The notes under the pieces were generated by a model that saw only the letters and a program-made list of their open reading frames with translations, was not told the DNA's origin and ran no database searches. The translations under genes were made by a program, and so were the position numbers. DNA of 64,000 nucleotides from Ruania albidiflava DSM 18029 (GTDB lineage Bacteria; Actinomycetota; Actinomycetes; Actinomycetales; Beutenbergiaceae): positions 1 through 64,000 of the forward strand of contig NZ_ATWL01000012.1 of assembly GCF_000421225.1 (NCBI RefSeq). Reading direction: 5' to 3'. Shown piece after piece: positions 16,260-23,955 of the stretch (position 1 is its first letter; every line of letters starts with the position of its first letter).

Positions 16260-16286
16260 TGAAAACAGTCTGCCAGTCGGTTTTCA
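16260..16286. promoter_or_regulatory. TetR operator palindrome TGAAAAC-N13-GTTTTCA
   Basis: A 27-bp inverted repeat with 11 of 13 paired positions (inner part also symmetric: CTG-C-CAG) between the divergent transporter operon (start 16229) and tetR (start 16317). Its AT-rich arms stand out. It probably covers both promoters, so the TetR would repress the glycoside operon and itself. Confidence 0.65.
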
Positions 16287-16316
16287 ATTTGCCAAGAGTC
16301 CGGTTTACTGGACGGC

Positions 16317-16925
16317 ATGGGCAAGCGAGGACCGTACGCGAAGGGACTTGCCCGGCGGGAGGAGATCGTCGCCCGGGGTCTGGAGGTGATCGCGGCCGAG
16401 GGCTACTCCGGCGCCTCGGTGCACCGCATCGCCTCGGCCGCAGGGTTGAGCAAGACCGGTCTGCTGCACCACTTCGACTCCAAGGAGCAGCTGTTCACCG
16501 AGATCCTGCGCAAACGGGACGAGGTGGACGACCCTGGACTGGATGAGCTGAGCGCCCAGCTCGCCGACCTGGAGAGCGCCTACGTGCGCATCGTGCAGCG
16601 CAACGCGGACATCCCCGGGCTGGTGGAGCTGTTCACCCGGCTGTCGATCGAGGCCGCCGACCCGGAGCACCCGGCGCACGAGTTCTTCTCACGCCGCGAC
16701 CGCGACCTGGGGGAGCGGGTGGCGCGCACCATCGAACGCGCCACCGCCGACAGTGGGCGGCTGCCTGCCTCGGCCAAGACGATGGCCCTCCTCCTGCTGG
16801 CGGCCACCGACGGTCTGCAGCTGCGCTGGCTGCGCGACCCGGAGCTGGACATGGCCGGCACGCTCACCGTGCTCTTCGAGCTGTTCGAGCACGCGATAGC
16901 CGACGGCGCAGCCCGGCCGGAGTAG
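16317..16925 (+). CDS. TetR-family regulator of the glycoside operon
   Basis: 202 residues. The basic N-terminus MGKRGPYAKGLARREEIVAR is followed by the HTH (GYSGASVHRIASAAGLSKTG, LLHHFDSKEQLF). The C-terminal domain (LPASAKTMALLLLAATDGLQ, LRWLRDPELDMAG) matches TetR_C-type domains seen in regulators of GPH/glycosidase loci. Divergent from the transporter gene, with a 27-bp palindrome between. A glycoside or its aglycone is the expected inducer. Confidence 0.88.
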   Translation: MGKRGPYAKGLARREEIVARGLEVIAAEGYSGASVHRIASAAGLSKTGLLHHFDSKEQLFTEILRKRDEVDDPGLDELSAQLADLESAYVRIVQRNADIPGLVELFTRLSIEAADPEHPAHEFFSRRDRDLGERVARTIERATADSGRLPASAKTMALLLLAATDGLQLRWLRDPELDMAGTLTVLFELFEHAIADGAARPE

Positions 16926-17000
16926 CCACGCTCACCGTGGCGGCGCACCGCCTTGGTGATCCAGATGGGCGCGTACGGGCAGGTGTACCAGGGCCCCGCC

Positions 17001-17027
17001 TGTCACACTTCGCCACCTCGTTCCGAC
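17001..17027 (+). promoter_or_regulatory. ECF41-type promoter TGTCACA-N16-CGAC
   Basis: TGTCACA (17001-17007), a 16-base spacer, then CGAC (17024-17027). The published ECF41 consensus is TGTCACA about 16 bases from CGTC. It lies 46 bases before the carboxymuconolactone-decarboxylase-like gene and is the only such match in front of it, so autoregulated transcription of the decarboxylase-like/sigma operon is likely. Confidence 0.65.
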
Positions 17028-17073
17028 ACACCAGGTGACGCCAACCGGCGCCTGCCAACCCTGGAGGGAAACC

Positions 17074-17532
17074 ATGCCCCGGATCGAGATGGGCCGCACC
17101 AACAAGCTCGGCTACGCCGCCGTGATCGGACTGGAAGGGTACGCGCGCAAGTCCGTGGACCCGGTGCTGTACGAGCTGATCAAGCTGCGTGCATCGGTGC
17201 TGAACGGGTGCGGATACTGCGTGGACATGCACGCCACCGCCGGGCGCAAGCGTGGCATCCCGGTGCGCAAGCTGTTCGCCGTGGCCGCCTGGGAGCACTC
17301 GCCCACACTGTTCGACGACCGGGAGCGGGCCGTGCTCGCCCTGACCGACGCCGTCACCCGGCTCGGACCGGACACTGTCACCGACGAGATCTGGGCGGCC
17401 GCCGCGGCGCACTTCGACGACGGTGAGCTCGGCGCCCTGGTGCTGGCCATCGCCACCATCAACGTGTGGAACCGGATCGCGATCAGCACCGAGATGGCCC
17501 CGCCGGTGGACGCCAAGCACCCGGTGGAGTGA
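17074..17532 (+). CDS. Carboxymuconolactone decarboxylase/AhpD-family protein
   Basis: 152 residues, ATG after GGAGGGAA. The redox-type motif LNGCGYCVDMHA (CxxC, Cys about 46 and 49) and the helical AhpD-like core (YELIKLRASV, DDRERAVLALTDAVTRL) are clear. CxxC AhpD-like proteins are usually peroxidase/disulfide-related rather than true lactone decarboxylases. Genes of this family are the characteristic neighbours and targets of ECF41 sigma factors. Here the sigma gene follows after 59 bases and the promoter motif lies upstream. Confidence 0.88.
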   Translation: MPRIEMGRTNKLGYAAVIGLEGYARKSVDPVLYELIKLRASVLNGCGYCVDMHATAGRKRGIPVRKLFAVAAWEHSPTLFDDRERAVLALTDAVTRLGPDTVTDEIWAAAAAHFDDGELGALVLAIATINVWNRIAISTEMAPPVDAKHPVE

Positions 17533-17591
17533 TCGACGACGCCGACCGGGCGGTCAGCCACCCTGGTCGGTGCCGTCGGTACGGTGGAGGT

Positions 17592-18479
17592 ATGACTGCC
17601 GCCTCCCCGGCCGCCGAGGCCTGGCGTGCTGAGCAGCACCGGCTGACCGGGATCGCCTACCGGATGCTCGGCGACTACGGGCTGGCCGAGGACGTGGTCT
17701 CCGAGGTGGCCCTGGCGGCCGTCCGCGCCGAGCGCACCGGCGGGGCGGAGGTACGGTCCTGGCCGGCGTGGTTGACCACGGTGTGCGTCCGGCGTTCCGT
17801 CGACCAGCTCCGCGAGCTCGCCGCCGAGCGGGAGTTCTACCCGGGGCCGTGGCTGCCCGAACCGGTGGCCACCGACCGGTTGCCTGAGGACGTGGTCGCC
17901 GACCGGGAGCTGCTCAGCATCGGCCTGCTGCACCTGGCCGAACAGCTCAGCCCGCACGCACGCGCTGCCCTCGTGCTGCACCGGGGGTTCCGGATGACCT
18001 CCGCGGAGATCGGCACAGTGCTGGAGCGCAGCCCGGCCGCGGTGCGCCAGCTGGTCTCCCGGGCCGAGCGCAGGCTGCAGATCGACGACGCCCCGCCAGT
18101 GCGCTCAGCGGCTGCCGCCCAGACGCTCTCGGCGATGGTCACCGCGATCGAACGCGGCGAGGTGGCCACCCTGGTGCACCTGCTGGCCGAGGACGCCGTG
18201 CTCTGGACCGACGGCGGCGGGAAGACCAGGGCGGCCCGCAACCCGATCTACGGGGCGGACCGCATCATCCGGTTCTACACCGGGGTCTTCACCGCCGCGA
18301 TCACCCAGCGCCCGGACGCGGTGCGGGCCAGGCTCGTGCACATCAACGGCGAGCCCGGGCTGGACGTGCGCACCCTCGACCGGCGCGACCTGGTCGCCCT
18401 CGACCTCGACCCCGCTGGCCAGGTGCGCGGCGTGCGGCAGATCGCCAACCCGGACAAGCTCACCCGGGTGCCGGTATGA
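17592..18479 (+). CDS. ECF41-family sigma factor with SnoaL-like C-terminal extension
   Basis: 295 residues from ATG 17592, preceded by GGAGG. Region 2 about residues 10-80 (RLTGIAYRMLGDYGLAEDVV) and region 4 about 115-165 (TSAEIGTVLERSPAAVRQLV). The linker carries WLPEP and the extension carries DGGGKTRA and the final NPDKLTR, which are the signatures of ECF41. In ECF41 proteins the NTF2-like extension controls activity in place of an anti-sigma factor, so no anti-sigma gene is expected, and none is seen. It overlaps the next gene by 4 bases (ATGA). Confidence 0.9.
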   Translation: MTAASPAAEAWRAEQHRLTGIAYRMLGDYGLAEDVVSEVALAAVRAERTGGAEVRSWPAWLTTVCVRRSVDQLRELAAEREFYPGPWLPEPVATDRLPEDVVADRELLSIGLLHLAEQLSPHARAALVLHRGFRMTSAEIGTVLERSPAAVRQLVSRAERRLQIDDAPPVRSAAAAQTLSAMVTAIERGEVATLVHLLAEDAVLWTDGGGKTRAARNPIYGADRIIRFYTGVFTAAITQRPDAVRARLVHINGEPGLDVRTLDRRDLVALDLDPAGQVRGVRQIANPDKLTRVPV

Positions 18480-19105
18480 GGGCACGGCGCCCGGTGGTCG
18501 CGTACGTGTTCGGCTACGGTTCTCTGCTGCATCCGGACTCGCTGCGCCGCACCCTGCCGGAGGTGGACCTGGACGCCTGCATCCCGGCGCGGGCGGCCGG
18601 CCTGCTGCGCTGCTTCGACGTCGCGTTCCCCAACGACGGCAGCCAGCAGGACAAGGCCTACTACGACACCGGCGGGTCCCGCCCGTCCCGGGTGCTGCTG
18701 TGCAACCTGCGCCCCAGCCCCACGGCACGGGTGAACGGTGTGTGCATCCCCGTGGACGCTGATGACCTGGACGCGCTGCGCGCCCGCGAGCGGCGCTACG
18801 CACCCCAGCAGATCGCCGTCGAGCCCTACCCGGGCTGGCCCCACCCGGAGGCAGAGGTGCTCGCGTTCCTCGGCCGGGCCGAGTTCACCCGGCCCGACGA
18901 CGTCTCCCGCGGGCTGCTCTCGTCCCGCTACCGGGAGGTGGTGGTCACCGGCGCGCAGCACTGGGAGGGCCAGGTCCGCAGCTTCGGTGCCGACTTCCGG
19001 GAGAGCACCGGCTTCCCGCCGGCCGAGCAGATCCACCCCCTGCAGCGCGTGGACCTGGCCACCGACGCCGATAGGGTGGCACGGCCAGACCACCACGAGA
19101 GGTGA
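18476..19105 (+). CDS. Gamma-glutamylcyclotransferase-like protein
   Basis: 209 residues. The N-terminal VFGYGSLLHPDSLRRT is the GGCT/AIG2 glycine-loop motif that binds the gamma-glutamyl moiety. The fold continues to about residue 135 (LDALRARERRYAP, with the expected acidic residue region). The C-terminal 70 residues (HWEGQVRSFGADFRESTGFP) are less typical. ATGA overlap with the ECF41 gene implies co-expression, possibly linking gamma-glutamyl thiol/peptide turnover to the sigma factor's stress response (inference). Confidence 0.72.
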   Translation: MRARRPVVAYVFGYGSLLHPDSLRRTLPEVDLDACIPARAAGLLRCFDVAFPNDGSQQDKAYYDTGGSRPSRVLLCNLRPSPTARVNGVCIPVDADDLDALRARERRYAPQQIAVEPYPGWPHPEAEVLAFLGRAEFTRPDDVSRGLLSSRYREVVVTGAQHWEGQVRSFGADFRESTGFPPAEQIHPLQRVDLATDADRVARPDHHER

Positions 19106-19162
19106 CCGTGCTCCGCGAGTGCGCGCTCGGGCTCGAGGCGCTGCACCGCTGCCCTCGGTCCA

Positions 19163-19218
19163 CGCGGGTGCCCTTGTGGTCGTAAAACCGCGGTGCTACA
19201 ACCACAAGAGCACCCGCG
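19163..19218. repeat. 56-bp intergenic hairpin (22-bp arms)
   Basis: Arms 19163-19184 and 19197-19218 are complementary at 20 of 22 positions (CGCGGGTGCCCTTGTGGTCG... against ...ACCACAAGAGCACCCGCG) around a 12-base loop. It occupies most of the 158-base gap between the cyclotransferase-like and GyrI-like genes (both plus strand). No T tract follows, so a simple intrinsic terminator is not obvious. It may be an extragenic palindromic repeat. Confidence 0.7.
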
Positions 19219-19263
19219 ACGTGGGGTGGGTACGCTCGGCACAAGCGACCAAGGAGGGCGTCG

Positions 19264-19887
19264 GTGGCCGAGAGGGTGGACCTGACGAAAGAGCTCGACT
19301 CCTACCGTGCCCGCCGCGGTGAGTTCCGGGTGCTCGACCTGCCCACCCGCCGCTACCTGATGATCGACGGCCACGGTGACCCGAACAGCGCCACCTTCAC
19401 CACCGCCGTCGAGAGCCTCTACCCGGTGGCCTACACGCTGAAGTTCGCCTCGAAGCACGAGCTCGGCCGGGACTACGTGGTGCCACCGCTGGAGGGACTG
19501 TGGTGGGCCGAGGACATGAGCACCTTCACCACCGCGCGGGACAAGTCCGCCTGGGACTGGACCCTGCTGCTGCTCGTGCCCGACTGGGTTTCGCCCGCGA
19601 TGGTTGAGGCGGCGATCGAGCAGGTGGATCGCACCAAGGTACCGCCCCGGCTGGCCGACGTGCGGCTCGAGGAGCTCACCGAGGGACGCTGCGTGCAGAC
19701 CCTGCACATCGGCCCCTTCGACGCTGAGACCGACGTGCTCGCCCAGCTGCACCAGGAGGTCATCCCCGCCCACGGGTTCACCCTGGCTGGCAAGCACCAC
19801 GAGATCTACCTCTCCGACGTGCGCCGCACCGCGCCGCACCGGTTGCGCACCATCCTGCGCCAGCCGGTGACCGGTGGTCGGACATGA
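19264..19887 (+). CDS. GyrI-like small-molecule-binding protein
   Basis: 207 residues from a GTG start. The sequence RRYLMIDGHGDPNSATFTTA, then VYPVAY-like YPVAYTLKFASK, PLEGLWWAED, and the late HEIYLSDVRRTAPHRLRTIL match the GyrI-like (DUF/AraC effector-binding fold) stand-alone family, thought to bind or hydrolyse drugs or hydrophobic ligands. Overlaps the next gene by 4 bases (ATGA). Confidence 0.82.
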   Translation: MAERVDLTKELDSYRARRGEFRVLDLPTRRYLMIDGHGDPNSATFTTAVESLYPVAYTLKFASKHELGRDYVVPPLEGLWWAEDMSTFTTARDKSAWDWTLLLLVPDWVSPAMVEAAIEQVDRTKVPPRLADVRLEELTEGRCVQTLHIGPFDAETDVLAQLHQEVIPAHGFTLAGKHHEIYLSDVRRTAPHRLRTILRQPVTGGRT

Positions 19888-20984
19888 CCGCGCCGGGGGA
19901 GGAGCCGCCCGTTCCCGCGGACGCACCAGGATTCGGGGAGCTGCCGGTCCCGAGCGGACGTGGCCGTAGCCGGGTGCGCCGGTTGCTGCTGTGGGTCATC
20001 GTCGTCGTGGTCACGATCGGGGTCGCCCGGCTGATCGGCCGCATCGAGTGGGCGGCGGTGTGGCAGGCGATGGGCCGCCTCAGCTGGTGGCAGCCGTTCG
20101 TGCTGCTGGCCCTGCTGGTGGTGCGGCAGGTGGCGAACGCGGCCCCGCTGGCGTTCTACATCCCCGGGGTGAGCCTGTACCGGGCCACCGTCAACGACCT
20201 GGGCGCCGCCACGATGGCCGCCTTCGCCCCACCGCCGGGCGACATGGTGCTCCGGGTGGCGATGTTCAAGTCCTGGCAGGTACCTGCGGGCCGCGCGGTG
20301 GCCGGCACGCTGATGAACGCGCTCAGCTTCTTCATCGTGCGGTTCTCCGCCCCGCTGCTCGGGTTCGTGATCGTGCTGGTCAGTGGGCGGTCGCTCGGGC
20401 TGCGCTGGCTGGACCTGATCAGCCTGGTGATCGCCGCCGCGCTGGGGACCGGTTTGGTGCTGCTGCTGCGCACCGATGCCTGGGCGGCCTGGCTGGGGCG
20501 CACCGGCGGCCGGCTCGTGCACCGGGTCCGCCCGGCCGTGGACCCAGAGGGATGGGCGGCCGCGTGCATCCGGTTCCGCGGCGAGATCGCGGCCCGGTTC
20601 GGCTACGCCTTCCCCCGGGCGGTGGCCGCGTTGCTGGTGATGCTGCTCGCCGACCTGTCGATCATGCTCGCAGCCTTACGGTTCGTGGGCCTCGGCGCGG
20701 AGCAGCTCTCCGTGCTGGACGTGGCGGTGGCGTTCCTGTTCGCCTACCCGCTGACCGCCTTCGCGATGTCCGGGCTGGGCATCGTGGACATGGTCGCGCT
20801 GGCGTCCCTGGTGGCCTCCGGCGGTGACCCGGTCCAGGAGCCGGCGCTCGCGGCCCTGATCATCTGGCGGGTGTTCACCGTGGCCGGCCCGCTGCTGATC
20901 GGGCTGGGCGCCGTCGCGCTGTGGCGGCGTTCCACGCGTACTGTCGACCAGGCGAGGCCCACGACCGGCGGGAGAGACCGATGA
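19884..20984 (+). CDS. Lysylphosphatidylglycerol synthase TM-region / UPF0104-type membrane protein
   Basis: 366 residues with about eight hydrophobic segments (first at about 33-50; last ending at about 345). The pattern AAAPLAFY-like NAAPLAFYIPGVSLYRATVN, FAPPPGDMVLRVAMFKSW, and late YPLTAFAMSGLGIVDMVA matches the YbhN/MprF-N flippase-like family. The catalytic aminoacyltransferase domain of MprF is absent, so it is a membrane-lipid flippase-like protein of unknown substrate. Coupled by ATGA overlap upstream and downstream. Confidence 0.8.
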   Translation: MTAPGEEPPVPADAPGFGELPVPSGRGRSRVRRLLLWVIVVVVTIGVARLIGRIEWAAVWQAMGRLSWWQPFVLLALLVVRQVANAAPLAFYIPGVSLYRATVNDLGAATMAAFAPPPGDMVLRVAMFKSWQVPAGRAVAGTLMNALSFFIVRFSAPLLGFVIVLVSGRSLGLRWLDLISLVIAAALGTGLVLLLRTDAWAAWLGRTGGRLVHRVRPAVDPEGWAAACIRFRGEIAARFGYAFPRAVAALLVMLLADLSIMLAALRFVGLGAEQLSVLDVAVAFLFAYPLTAFAMSGLGIVDMVALASLVASGGDPVQEPALAALIIWRVFTVAGPLLIGLGAVALWRRSTRTVDQARPTTGGRDR

Positions 20985-21504
20985 TGCGTCCTGACCCAGA
21001 CACTGCAGCGTCCGCCGACCCCGCTGGGCGCGGGCAGAGCCAGCGGCTGGACCGGAAGTGGAACGAGCTGCTGCAGGAGCTGCGGGTCGCGCAGACCGGG
21101 GTGCAGATCCTCACCGGGTTCTTGCTCACCATCCCGTTCTCCGCCCGGTTCGGGGACCTGGACCAGACGATGCGCACCGTCTACCTGTGCGTCCTCGCCG
21201 GTGCTGTGGTCGCCACCGCGTTCCTCATCGCGCCGGTCGCCTTCCACCGCAGCGTCTTCTACCTGGGTGAGCGGCCCTGGTTGCTGGCCGCGGCGAACCG
21301 CACCTCCCGGGCCGGTCTGGCCACGCTGGCGCTGACCATCTGCGGTGTGGTGTGGATCGCCTTCGCCGTGGTGGAGTCCACGATCGTCGGGACGATAGCC
21401 GCCGGGGCCACGTTGCTGTTCTTCTTCCTCCTCTGGGGGCTCGCGCCGCTCACCGGGGGGCAGGCGGGGGTCGCAGGACAAGGATGGTTGACCGGTTCGC
21501 CTAG
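20981..21504 (+). CDS. DUF6328-family membrane protein, 3' end uncertain (possible frameshift)
   Basis: ATG 20981 overlaps the previous stop. About 160 residues fit the family: LDRKWNELLQELRVAQTGVQ, TGFLLTIPFSARF, then helices ending LLFFFLLWGLAPL. After that the frame has no stop until 22141 and would run about 600 bases through the P450 gene in another frame. Around 21451-21476 there are G runs (GGGGGG, GGGGG). One missing base there would lead to a natural TAG at 21502-21504, the end given here. Either a sequencing/real frameshift or a very long 3' overlap must be assumed. Confidence 0.6.
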
Positions 21505-21536
21505 CGCGGGAGGGCAGGGAGTGCGACGGTCGAGAG

Positions 21537-22796
21537 ATGATCCCGCAGGTTCCGCTCCGCCGACTGTCCGCTCTGCTCAGCCAGGGGTACGCATTCGTCT
21601 CCCGCACCTGCGACGAGCTCGGCACCGATGCCTTCCGCACCAGCGTGGCCGGCCGGGAGGTGACATTCCTGCGCGGCGCCGAGGCCTCCGGCCTGTTCTA
21701 CGGCGGCCAGGGCCGCTTCACCCGGTCCGGTGCCGTACCCACGTTCATGCAGCACCTGCTGCAGGACGAAGGGTCCGTCCAAGGGCTCGACGGCGCAGCG
21801 CACCAGCACCGCAAAGCGATGTTTCGCGCTCTGCTCACCTCCTGCGACGCGGGCACGATCGTGGATCTCTTCGCCGAGGATTTCGCCCGGGCCAGCACGT
21901 ACTGGGCCGGTCAGGACCAGGTCGTGCTGCACGACCAGGCCGAGCTGCTGCTCACCCGCACCGCGCTGCGCTGGGCCGGGGTGCCTCTGGTCGGCACCAG
22001 TGTGCGGCACCGGGCGCGGGAGCTGTCGGCGATGGTGGACTGGATCGGCCTGCTCGGGCCGGGGAACTGGGCGGCGCGCGCGTTGCGTCGGCGGACCGAG
22101 GCGTGGGCGGTCGGTCTGGTGCGGGCGGTGCGCACGGGTGAGCTGGCGGCACCGTCCGGCAGTGCGTTGGCGGTGATCTCGCAGTTCCGGGACACCGGCG
22201 CTGAGCTGCTCGACGAGCAGGTGGCTGCGGTGGAGCTGATCAACGTGCTCCGCCCGATCGTGGCGGTCAGCTACTTCATCACCTTCGCTGCCGCCGCGTT
22301 GATCACCTACCCGCACTGGCAGGAGACGTTCGCCAGCGGCGAGGAGACCGACCTGAGCTCCTTCGTGCACGAGGTCCGCCGCTACTACCCGTTCTTCCCA
22401 GCAGTGCCGGGCCGGCCCACCCAGCCGGTCACGTTCGCCGGTGCTGAGCTGAACGCTGGAGCGCTGGTGGTGCTCGACCTGTACGGCACCAACCACCATC
22501 CTGCGCTGTGGCAGCAGCCGGAGCAGTTCCGTCCGGAGCGGTTCCGCGACTGGTCCGGCGACCCGCACACCCTCATCCCGCAGGGTGGTGGTGACCGGGC
22601 CACCGACCACCGTTGCCCGGGCGAACCGATGACCATCGCGCTGATGGCCGAGGCGGTGCGCCAGCTCACCCGCACGATCCGTTACCGGGTGCCCGCCCAG
22701 GACCTGAGCGTGCCGTTGAACCGCGCCCCGACGCTCCCGCGCGAGCGCGTGCTGCTCGCCGACGTGCGCCCGGCCGGGTCTCGGCAGAACAGCTGA
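21537..22796 (+). CDS. CYP152-family cytochrome P450 (fatty-acid peroxygenase)
   Basis: 419 residues. The heme loop GGGDRATDHRCPGEP (Cys360) with CPGE is the mark of CYP152 enzymes, which use hydrogen peroxide and fatty acids without redox partners. The I-helix Arg-Pro pair is in NVLRPIVAV (Arg239-Pro240), replacing the acid-alcohol pair of ordinary P450s and binding the substrate carboxylate. In the active site, SVQGLDG places Gln82 where the Bacillus hydroxylase BS-beta has Gln85 and the decarboxylase OleT has His85, so hydroxylation is expected over alkene formation. Length is standard. Confidence 0.9.
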   Translation: MIPQVPLRRLSALLSQGYAFVSRTCDELGTDAFRTSVAGREVTFLRGAEASGLFYGGQGRFTRSGAVPTFMQHLLQDEGSVQGLDGAAHQHRKAMFRALLTSCDAGTIVDLFAEDFARASTYWAGQDQVVLHDQAELLLTRTALRWAGVPLVGTSVRHRARELSAMVDWIGLLGPGNWAARALRRRTEAWAVGLVRAVRTGELAAPSGSALAVISQFRDTGAELLDEQVAAVELINVLRPIVAVSYFITFAAAALITYPHWQETFASGEETDLSSFVHEVRRYYPFFPAVPGRPTQPVTFAGAELNAGALVVLDLYGTNHHPALWQQPEQFRPERFRDWSGDPHTLIPQGGGDRATDHRCPGEPMTIALMAEAVRQLTRTIRYRVPAQDLSVPLNRAPTLPRERVLLADVRPAGSRQNS

Positions 22797-22821
22797 TCGT
22801 GCGGCTCGTACCGGAGCCCGA

Positions 22822-22848
22822 TGTCACCTCCGTCGCGGCTGCGTTGTC
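22822..22848 (+). promoter_or_regulatory. Putative autoregulatory ECF41 promoter TGTCACC-N16-TGTC
   Basis: TGTCACC (22822-22828), 16 bases, TGTC (22845-22848), 41 bases before the second sigma gene. The same arrangement (TGTCACG-N16-TGTC, with GTTGTCC or TTGTCC at the -10) recurs upstream of the next gene at 23891. The -35 half matches the ECF41 consensus TGTCACA. Confidence 0.55.
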
Positions 22849-22889
22849 CTGACGGTGACAGGGCAGGTACGGCTCGAGGAGGGATGAGG

Positions 22890-23846
22890 ATGGCCGGTCA
22901 GGGTGTGGGGAAGGAGGAGCCGACCGCACGGGCCGAGGAGTTCGTGGCGCTGCAGCCGCTGCTGTTTGCGATCGCCTACCGGATCCTGGGCAGCGTCACC
23001 GAGTCGGAGGACGTGGTCCAGGACACCTGGCTGCGCTACGACGCCGCCGACGTCCGTCCGGAGTCAGCGAAGGCGTACCTGTCCACGATCGTCACCCGCC
23101 TGGCGGTGAACGTGCTCAAGTCGGCCCGGGTGCGCCGGGAGGAGTACGTGGGCGAGTGGTTTCCCGAACCGTTGCTCGAGGACCCGTACCAGGACCCGCA
23201 ACATTCGGCAGAGCTGGCCGACTCGGTCTCGATGGCAGCGCTGGTGCTGCTGGAGCGGCTCAGCCCGCTGGAACGTGCCGCCTTCGTGCTGCGGGACGTG
23301 TTCGGCTTCGACTACACCGACATCGCGGCGGCGCTCGGCCGGAGCGAGGCGGCCTGCCGGCAGCTGGTGGTCCGGGCCCGGCGGCACGTGCGCGCCGGTC
23401 GGCCACGGTTCCGGGTCGACCGGCAGGAGCAGCAGCAGCTCGCGACGCGGTTCTTCGAGGCCATCCGCACCGGCGACGTGGACAGCCTGCGCACTTTGCT
23501 TGCCGCCGACGTGCAGCTGGTCACCGACACCGGCGGCAACGCCCCGGCCCCGCCGCGGCCGATCGTGGGTGTGGAGAACACCGTCCGGGTGCTCGGCTCG
23601 GTGCTGCCGCAGCTCGGCCGGGTGGGGCTGACTCTGCAGCCGCAGCAGATCAACGGGGAGCCGGGGGCTCTGGCCCGGGACCGGGACGGTCACGTGGTGC
23701 AGGCGATCACCCTGGAGATCGCCGAGGGCCGGATCCATACGATCCGGTCGGTGAGCAACCCGGACAAGCTCACCCATCTCGGACCGGTGGCCGACCCCTG
23801 GCAGCTCGCCCGCGACTACCGCGAGGCCCGCCGCGGGCACCGCTGA
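22890..23846 (+). CDS. ECF41-like sigma factor (second copy) with SnoaL-like extension
   Basis: 318 residues. ATG 22890 is preferred because GAGGAGGG ends 7 bases upstream; ATG 22884 is too close. Region 2: LLFAIAYRILGSVTESEDVV and QDTWLRY. Region 4: YTDIAAALGRSEAACRQLVV. The linker WFPEPLLE corresponds to WLPEP of ECF41. The NTF2-like extension has TDTGGNAPAP in place of DGGGK and ends RSVSNPDKLTHLG with the NPDKL motif. No anti-sigma gene nearby. It is 29% longer at the N-terminus region than the first copy only by a short leader. Confidence 0.88.
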   Translation: MAGQGVGKEEPTARAEEFVALQPLLFAIAYRILGSVTESEDVVQDTWLRYDAADVRPESAKAYLSTIVTRLAVNVLKSARVRREEYVGEWFPEPLLEDPYQDPQHSAELADSVSMAALVLLERLSPLERAAFVLRDVFGFDYTDIAAALGRSEAACRQLVVRARRHVRAGRPRFRVDRQEQQQLATRFFEAIRTGDVDSLRTLLAADVQLVTDTGGNAPAPPRPIVGVENTVRVLGSVLPQLGRVGLTLQPQQINGEPGALARDRDGHVVQAITLEIAEGRIHTIRSVSNPDKLTHLGPVADPWQLARDYREARRGHR

Positions 23847-23890
23847 TGGCGCGGAGGACGCTGCCGGCGTCCCGTCGGCCGCAGTGGTGA

Positions 23891-23917
23891 TGTCACGGCC
23901 GCAGGAGCCGGGTTGTC
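23891..23917 (+). promoter_or_regulatory. Putative ECF41 target promoter TGTCACG-N16-TGTC
   Basis: TGTCACG (23891-23897), 16 bases, TGTC (23914-23917), 38 bases before the DUF6069 gene. The spacing and the TTGTCC context copy the element in front of the sigma gene at 22822-22848, which supports both being used by this sigma factor. Confidence 0.55.
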
Positions 23918-23955
23918 CCAGGGGTGGACATGGTCCCACTCACCCGGGAGGCACG

